Below are positions 47,159-50,388 of a stretch of DNA of 50,388 nucleotides, piece by piece. Each line of letters begins with the position of its first letter. The stretch's first letter is position 1. The stretch spans positions 1-50,388 of the forward strand of contig CALHKG010000004.1 in NCBI GenBank assembly GCA_938033875.1, in the 5' to 3' direction. The translations under genes were made by a program, and so were the position numbers. This stretch comes from an uncultured Candidatus Saccharibacteria bacterium. GTDB lineage: Bacteria > Patescibacteriota > Saccharimonadia > Saccharimonadales > Saccharimonadaceae. The notes below the pieces were generated by a model that was given only the letters and a program-made list of their open reading frames with translations, ran no database searches and was not told the DNA's origin.

Positions 47159-47755
47159 ATGGGCGTTTCTGTTGATGATATCAAAAAATTGCGCGAATTG
47201 ACTGGCGTAGGCTTGACTGACGCTAAAAAAGCTTTGGTTGAAGCCGAGGGCGATTTCGATAAAGCTTTGGAAGCTATGCGCAAAAAGGGCTTGACGAAAG
47301 CTGAAAAGAAGGGCGATCGTGAAGCCCGTGAAGGTTTGATCGAAGGTTATGTTCACTCTGGCCGAATCGGCGTTATCGTTGAGGTAAACTGCGAAACTGA
47401 CTTTGTGGCTCGACTTGACGACTTTAAGACGTTGGCGCACGAAGTTGCTATGCAAATTGCAGCGATGAGCCCAAAATATGTTTCTGAAGCTGACATTCCA
47501 GCAGAGGAAATGGAGCGCGTTAAAGCTGAGCTTATGGCGAGCGAATCTTTGGCAAGCAAGCCTGAAGAAATGCGCGAAAAGATCGTTGAAGGTCAATTGA
47601 AGAAGCATTTTGCTGAGCAGGTTCTTATGAGCCAGGCGTACATTTTGGACGACTCTAAGACTGTTGAGCAACACATTAAGGAAGCGATTGCGAAATTAGG
47701 TGAGAACATCGTTATTCGTCAATTCAAGCGAATCGAGCTGGGCGTAAGCGAATAG
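47159..47755 (+). CDS. tsf: Elongation factor Ts
   Basis: A 198-aa GDP-exchange factor for EF-Tu. UBA-like N-terminal domain: 'DDIKKLRELTGVGLTDAKKALVEAEGDFDKAL'. Core: 'EGYVHSGRIGVIVEVNCETDFVAR', with the TDFV motif contacting EF-Tu. Only one core subdomain is present, giving a length of about 200 as in cyanobacteria, Thermus and other short EF-Ts. AGGAG lies in the rpsB end. Confidence 0.96.
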   Translation: MGVSVDDIKKLRELTGVGLTDAKKALVEAEGDFDKALEAMRKKGLTKAEKKGDREAREGLIEGYVHSGRIGVIVEVNCETDFVARLDDFKTLAHEVAMQIAAMSPKYVSEADIPAEEMERVKAELMASESLASKPEEMREKIVEGQLKKHFAEQVLMSQAYILDDSKTVEQHIKEAIAKLGENIVIRQFKRIELGVSE

Positions 47756-47775
47756 ATTTTCACACAGAGAAGAAG

Positions 47776-47803
47776 TCGGCCGTAGAAATGCGGCCGATTT
47801 TTA
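47776..47803. terminator. Terminator between tsf and recF
   Basis: TCGGCCG (47776-47782) pairs with CGGCCGA (47791-47797) and is followed by TTTTTATT. It serves tsf and may serve recF on the minus strand. Confidence 0.88.
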
Positions 47804-48853
47804 TTGTGTGGAAATTATTGAGCAGCCGTCTTTTTGGTGGCGCGCATCTGTCGTGGTGACGATGAATTGATGGTTTTGAATGGTTTCTTGGAGAAGTTTT
47901 TCGCGTGTGGCATCTAATTCAGAAAAAACGTCGTCTAGTAGAATGAGCGGTCGAGATTGACTAATCTCTGTCTGCATTTCAAGCTCTAGCAACTTGAACG
48001 CCAACATAATAGTTCGCATCTCACCGCGTGAAGCAACTTTAATGGCGGGCTGATTATGGAGGAAAATTGTGAAATCTTCACGGTGTGGGCCGGCAGAAGT
48101 AAAACCGGTTGCTATTTCATATTCGCGGGATTTTCCTAAGCGATTTAGTAGGGCTTGGTCATAATTTTCTAGAGGTACAATAGCGCCATATTCAATGGAT
48201 AATTGCGTATCTTTTCCCGCCAAAGATTCGTATAAATTTTTTATGCGGGGCTCGTTTATCTGGAGAAATTTGGCTCGTTTTTGGGCAATGTTGGTCGCGT
48301 ATTGGACAAATTTTATGTCCCAGGCAAACAGGTTGTCGCGCCAAATTGATGAGTCTTCTTGGTGGGATTTTAAGAGTTCGTTACGCTGTAAAAGAGTGCG
48401 ATTGAAAGCTCTTAAATCCGTGTCATATTTGGGGTCAAGTCGGGCAATCAAGCCATCCAGAAAGTCGCGTCGTCGGGATGGTGAAGAGGAAATTAATCTT
48501 AGCTCGCTTGGCTCAAACAAAACGACAGGCAAGCGGTTTTTTCTGGTTAAGACTTTTGATTTATTGTCATTGATGATGAATTCTTTGTTGATTTTTCCAG
48601 AAATTGAGTCTAGCTTAATACGTCGCTCGCCGAAATCGCCCTCCAGATGAACAATTGTTTGCGGAGCGTTCAGTGTCATACAATCGCCAAGACTGCCACG
48701 AAAACTACTGCCGCGCAGCGCTACATAAACCGCCTCAAGCAGATTTGTCTTGCCGGTGCCATTTGGTCCAACAATTACCGTCCCAGAATTGCTAAAAGTC
48801 GCTTCGTGTAGATGATAAGACCGGAAATTGTATAGCTTAATCTTAGAAATCAC
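47801..48853 (-). CDS. recF: DNA replication and repair protein RecF (GTG start)
   Basis: A 350-aa SMC-like ATPase that helps load RecA at gaps. 'ISKIKLYNFRSYHLHEATF' begins the protein. Walker A 'VGPNGTGKTNLLEAVY' is near residue 31, the signature 'VASRGEMRTIMLAFKL' near 285, and Walker B 'PLILLDDVFSELD' near 310. The longer frame to 49036 overlaps frr and is rejected. The GTG at 48853 sits at the predicted +1 of a TGC-TATAAT promoter, and length then fits the family. Confidence 0.94.
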   Translation of the reverse strand: MISKIKLYNFRSYHLHEATFSNSGTVIVGPNGTGKTNLLEAVYVALRGSSFRGSLGDCMTLNAPQTIVHLEGDFGERRIKLDSISGKINKEFIINDNKSKVLTRKNRLPVVLFEPSELRLISSSPSRRRDFLDGLIARLDPKYDTDLRAFNRTLLQRNELLKSHQEDSSIWRDNLFAWDIKFVQYATNIAQKRAKFLQINEPRIKNLYESLAGKDTQLSIEYGAIVPLENYDQALLNRLGKSREYEIATGFTSAGPHREDFTIFLHNQPAIKVASRGEMRTIMLAFKLLELEMQTEISQSRPLILLDDVFSELDATREKLLQETIQNHQFIVTTTDARHQKDGCSIISTQ

Positions 48854-48859
48854 TCTGTT

Positions 48860-48868
48860 ATTATAGCA
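48860..48868 (-). promoter_or_regulatory. Extended -10 promoter of recF (leaderless GTG)
   Basis: Minus strand TGC-TATAAT (48868 to 48860), 6 nt AACAGA, +1 = G of GTG at 48853. Confidence 0.7.
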
Positions 48869-48909
48869 CGAGGCGTAAGGCAAAATTAGCAGACAAGACG
48901 CTTGAAGTT

Positions 48910-48918
48910 TGATATAAT
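48910..48918 (+). promoter_or_regulatory. Extended -10 promoter of frr
   Basis: TGA-TATAAT (48910-48918). +1 is about 48925, with a 19-nt leader carrying GGAGGA before ATG 48944. It is a leadered counterpart, 41 bp from the leaderless recF promoter. Confidence 0.68.
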
Positions 48919-48943
48919 AACGGATAGATAAATTGGAGGAAAT

Positions 48944-49498
48944 ATGTTCGACACAAACCCTTATGAAGAAAAAATGAATGCAGCGTTTAGCTTTTTTCAA
49001 GATGAATTGAAGAAGGTGCGAACGGGCAGGGCGCACGCTGGAATGCTCGACGGCATTATGGTTGAGGCTTACGGTTCAAAAATGCCGCTTAATCAGGTTG
49101 CAAACGTAACCGCTCCAGAGGCACAAATGTTGTTAGTTACGCCATTTGACCCGAGTAATATTACAGCAATTTCTTCTGCAATTCGCGATAATCAAAGTCT
49201 AGGTTTTAATCCGTCTGACGATGGGCGAGTGGTTCGCGTTCCAGTGCCAGCTTTGACCGAAGAACGCCGACATCAGTTGGTGAAGCAGGTCAGCGAGAAG
49301 GTTGAGGAGGCTCGAATTGCGATGCGTAATATTCGCCAAGATGCTCTTAAGGACGCTAAGCGAATGAAGGACAATAAAGAGCTGAGCGAAGACGATTTGA
49401 AGCGTGTAGAGAAAGAGATTGACGGCTTAATGAGTAAGATGCAGACGCAAATTGACGAGGCGTTTAAGGCGAAAGAAAAGGACGTCTTAACAGTTTAA
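48944..49498 (+). CDS. frr: Ribosome recycling factor
   Basis: A 184-aa protein of normal length that splits post-termination ribosomes with EF-G. 'FFQDELKKVRTGRAHAGMLDGIMVEAYGSKMPLNQVANV' and 'FNPSDDGRVVRVPVPALTEERRHQLVKQV' are the family blocks. GGAGGA lies 6 nt before ATG. Its stop overlaps the next start by one base (TAATG). First gene of frr-(nucleotidyltransferase)-uppS. Confidence 0.97.
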   Translation: MFDTNPYEEKMNAAFSFFQDELKKVRTGRAHAGMLDGIMVEAYGSKMPLNQVANVTAPEAQMLLVTPFDPSNITAISSAIRDNQSLGFNPSDDGRVVRVPVPALTEERRHQLVKQVSEKVEEARIAMRNIRQDALKDAKRMKDNKELSEDDLKRVEKEIDGLMSKMQTQIDEAFKAKEKDVLTV

Positions 49499-49917
49499 TG
49501 AGTGAAACTTTTGCCGACAAAGTGAAGGCGTTGAATTTGCCGTTGGATCAAATTATTGTTATTGGTAGCGGAATTTTGGATCAATTGGGGATCCGTCCAG
49601 CTGGTGATGTTGATCTTGCGGCGAGTTCTGATTTAATGAAAAAGCTCTCCGAGGAAAGTAGCGATTGGTCTAAAAAGTTTGACGATAACCAGCGTTTTTA
49701 TTTTGTAAAAGATGACGGTTCGGCTGAAGTTTGGGACGGCTGGGTTTTTGATGGGCAGGCTGTTAGCTATGATGATTTGCTTGATTACGCAGTAGAATAT
49801 GATGGCGTGAGGTTCGTCAATTTAGAGTTTTTATATCAATGGAAAAAATGGCGTAGTCGCGAAAAAGATGTTCAAGATGTGAAATTAATTGATGAATGGA
49901 GGGCGGATAATGAGTGA
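49498..49917 (+). CDS. Nucleotidyltransferase-fold protein
   Basis: A 139-aa protein. 'IIVIGSGILDQLGIRPAGDVDLAAS' matches the NTase-fold motif G-S/G-x(n)-DxD (GSG ... DVD) for NTP/metal binding, the minimal nucleotidyltransferase type found alone or in toxin-antitoxin-like pairs. The rest ('EVWDGWVFDGQAVSYDDLLDYAVEYDGVRFVNLEFLYQWKKW') resembles housekeeping 'nucleotidyltransferase-like' proteins. Target unknown. It overlaps frr by 1 nt and uppS by 8 nt, indicating tight coupling. Confidence 0.72.
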   Translation: MSETFADKVKALNLPLDQIIVIGSGILDQLGIRPAGDVDLAASSDLMKKLSEESSDWSKKFDDNQRFYFVKDDGSAEVWDGWVFDGQAVSYDDLLDYAVEYDGVRFVNLEFLYQWKKWRSREKDVQDVKLIDEWRADNE

Positions 49918-50388
49918 AAATGTGAGTTTGCCGCGGCACATCGGGTTTATTGTTGATGGAAATCGGCGATGGGCAAAGCAGCATGGCTTGCCGACATACG
50001 AAGGACATCTGGCGGGCTATAATGCACTAAAAGATGTGGCGTTGGAGGTTCTTCGTCGAGGCGTGAAATATGCGAGCGCTTACGTTTTTAGTACGGAAAA
50101 CTGGAAGCGGTCAGAGGAAGAAGTCCGACATTTGATGAAATTGCTATTGAACATACTGAAAGCTGATCTTCCGATATTTATTGAAAACGAGGTTCGCTTG
50201 AGGGTTATTGGGTCTAGGGAAGGCTTGTCGGATCAATTGATCAAAGCGATTGACGAGGCTGAGGAGAAAACTGCCGATTTGAAAAACGGAGAATTGGTTT
50301 TATGCTTGAACTATGGCGGACATTTGGAGATTGCTGATGCGGTTAAAAAAATTGTTCAATCTGGAGTTTCTCCTGAGGAAATTACGCC
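49910..50388 (+). CDS. uppS: Isoprenyl (undecaprenyl) diphosphate synthase, 3' truncated by window end
   Basis: The first 159 aa run to the window end. 'LPRHIGFIVDGNRRWAKQHG' holds the catalytic Asp and the N-R-x-W of cis-prenyltransferases (usual MDGNGRWA; the second Gly is Arg). 'EGHLAGYNALKDV' and 'YASAYVFSTENWKRSEEEV' (STENW) follow, then 'LNYGGHLEI'. The enzyme makes the C55 lipid carrier for cell-wall glycans. Start ATG 49910 overlaps the preceding stop by 8 nt (ATGAGTGA). The C-terminus lies beyond the window. Confidence 0.95.
   Translation, partial: MSENVSLPRHIGFIVDGNRRWAKQHGLPTYEGHLAGYNALKDVALEVLRRGVKYASAYVFSTENWKRSEEEVRHLMKLLLNILKADLPIFIENEVRLRVIGSREGLSDQLIKAIDEAEEKTADLKNGELVLCLNYGGHLEIADAVKKIVQSGVSPEEIT

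Noticed and set aside
48854..49036. N-terminal extension of recF
   Set aside because: It overlaps frr and its promoter; RecF homology starts at ISKIKLYNFRSY just after the GTG.

Overview
The window is a chromosomal segment of a small, AT-leaning bacterial genome. Its gene content (surface proteins with sortase-type tails, paired DUF5663-like proteins, short versions of housekeeping proteins, dense packing) points to the Candidate Phyla Radiation, most likely Saccharibacteria (TM7). This assignment is inferred from recognised families, not from a database search. TGA is used as a stop (adk, parA, the ROK kinase), which argues against the Gracilibacteria/Absconditabacteria code.

Layout. 1-660: 3' end of 23S rRNA, a spacer without tRNA, 5S rRNA and a terminator. 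0.7-4.5 kb: secreted metzincin-type protease and membrane partner, KGG-repeat stress-type protein with a structured leader, ROK kinase plus ImmA/IrrE-like metallopeptidase (minus), LPXTG surface protein. 4.6-7.5 kb: S1 protein and IF-2. 7.6-10.2 kb: a large unknown protein followed by two DUF5663-like proteins. 10.2-13.6 kb (minus): fmt, def, priA. 13.6-16.9 kb: PRTase-like protein, winged-helix regulator, recJ, unknown. 16.9-19.6 kb: rpsU-yqeY-adk-map and a convergent pilin-like gene. 19.7-23.5 kb: ftsA, ftsZ, an NrdR-like protein without its zinc ribbon, a thioredoxin-fold protein and VKOR. 23.5-29.2 kb: a cell-surface locus resembling the WxL/Csc clusters of Firmicutes (RCC1-propeller plus WxL-like, LAxTG protein, small WxL-like, DUF916-like membrane protein), then a LiaF-like protein. 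29.2-33.0 kb: a T-box leader, a GIY-YIG/RAMA-type protein and ileS. 33.1-38.5 kb: surface protein, Tim44-like protein, galU, rplU, parA, parB. 38.5-44.2 kb: lepB, LCP protein, membrane protein, prmC, unknown, prfA. 44.2-50.4 kb: unknown, rpmE (type B), PRTase-like gene pair, rpsB-tsf, recF, frr, a nucleotidyltransferase-like gene and the start of uppS.

Much of the segment is translation machinery (infB, def, fmt, map, ileS, prmC, prfA, rpsB, tsf, frr, bL21, bL31, bS21, S1), together with division and segregation (ftsAZ, parAB), replication/repair (priA, recJ, recF) and envelope functions (uppS, LCP, lepB, WxL-like locus, sortase substrates).

The strongest unexpected signal is promoter architecture. 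At about 19 genes on both strands an extended -10 box (TGnTATAAT-like) ends 6-10 nt before the start codon, so the predicted transcript begins at or within 4 nt of the start codon. Other genes (rpsB, frr, ftsZ, parA, surface genes) have 20-70 nt leaders, mostly with a Shine-Dalgarno. Leaderless initiation seems to be a main mode here, and it corrects several start codons, including a GTG start for recF. Other notable items are the WxL/Csc-like locus with an adjacent VKOR gene, the Cys-less NrdR, a T-box heading a GIY-YIG/RAMA-ileS unit, and a GA microsatellite between the -35 and -10 boxes of one promoter. No CRISPR array, insertion sequence or tRNA gene was seen.
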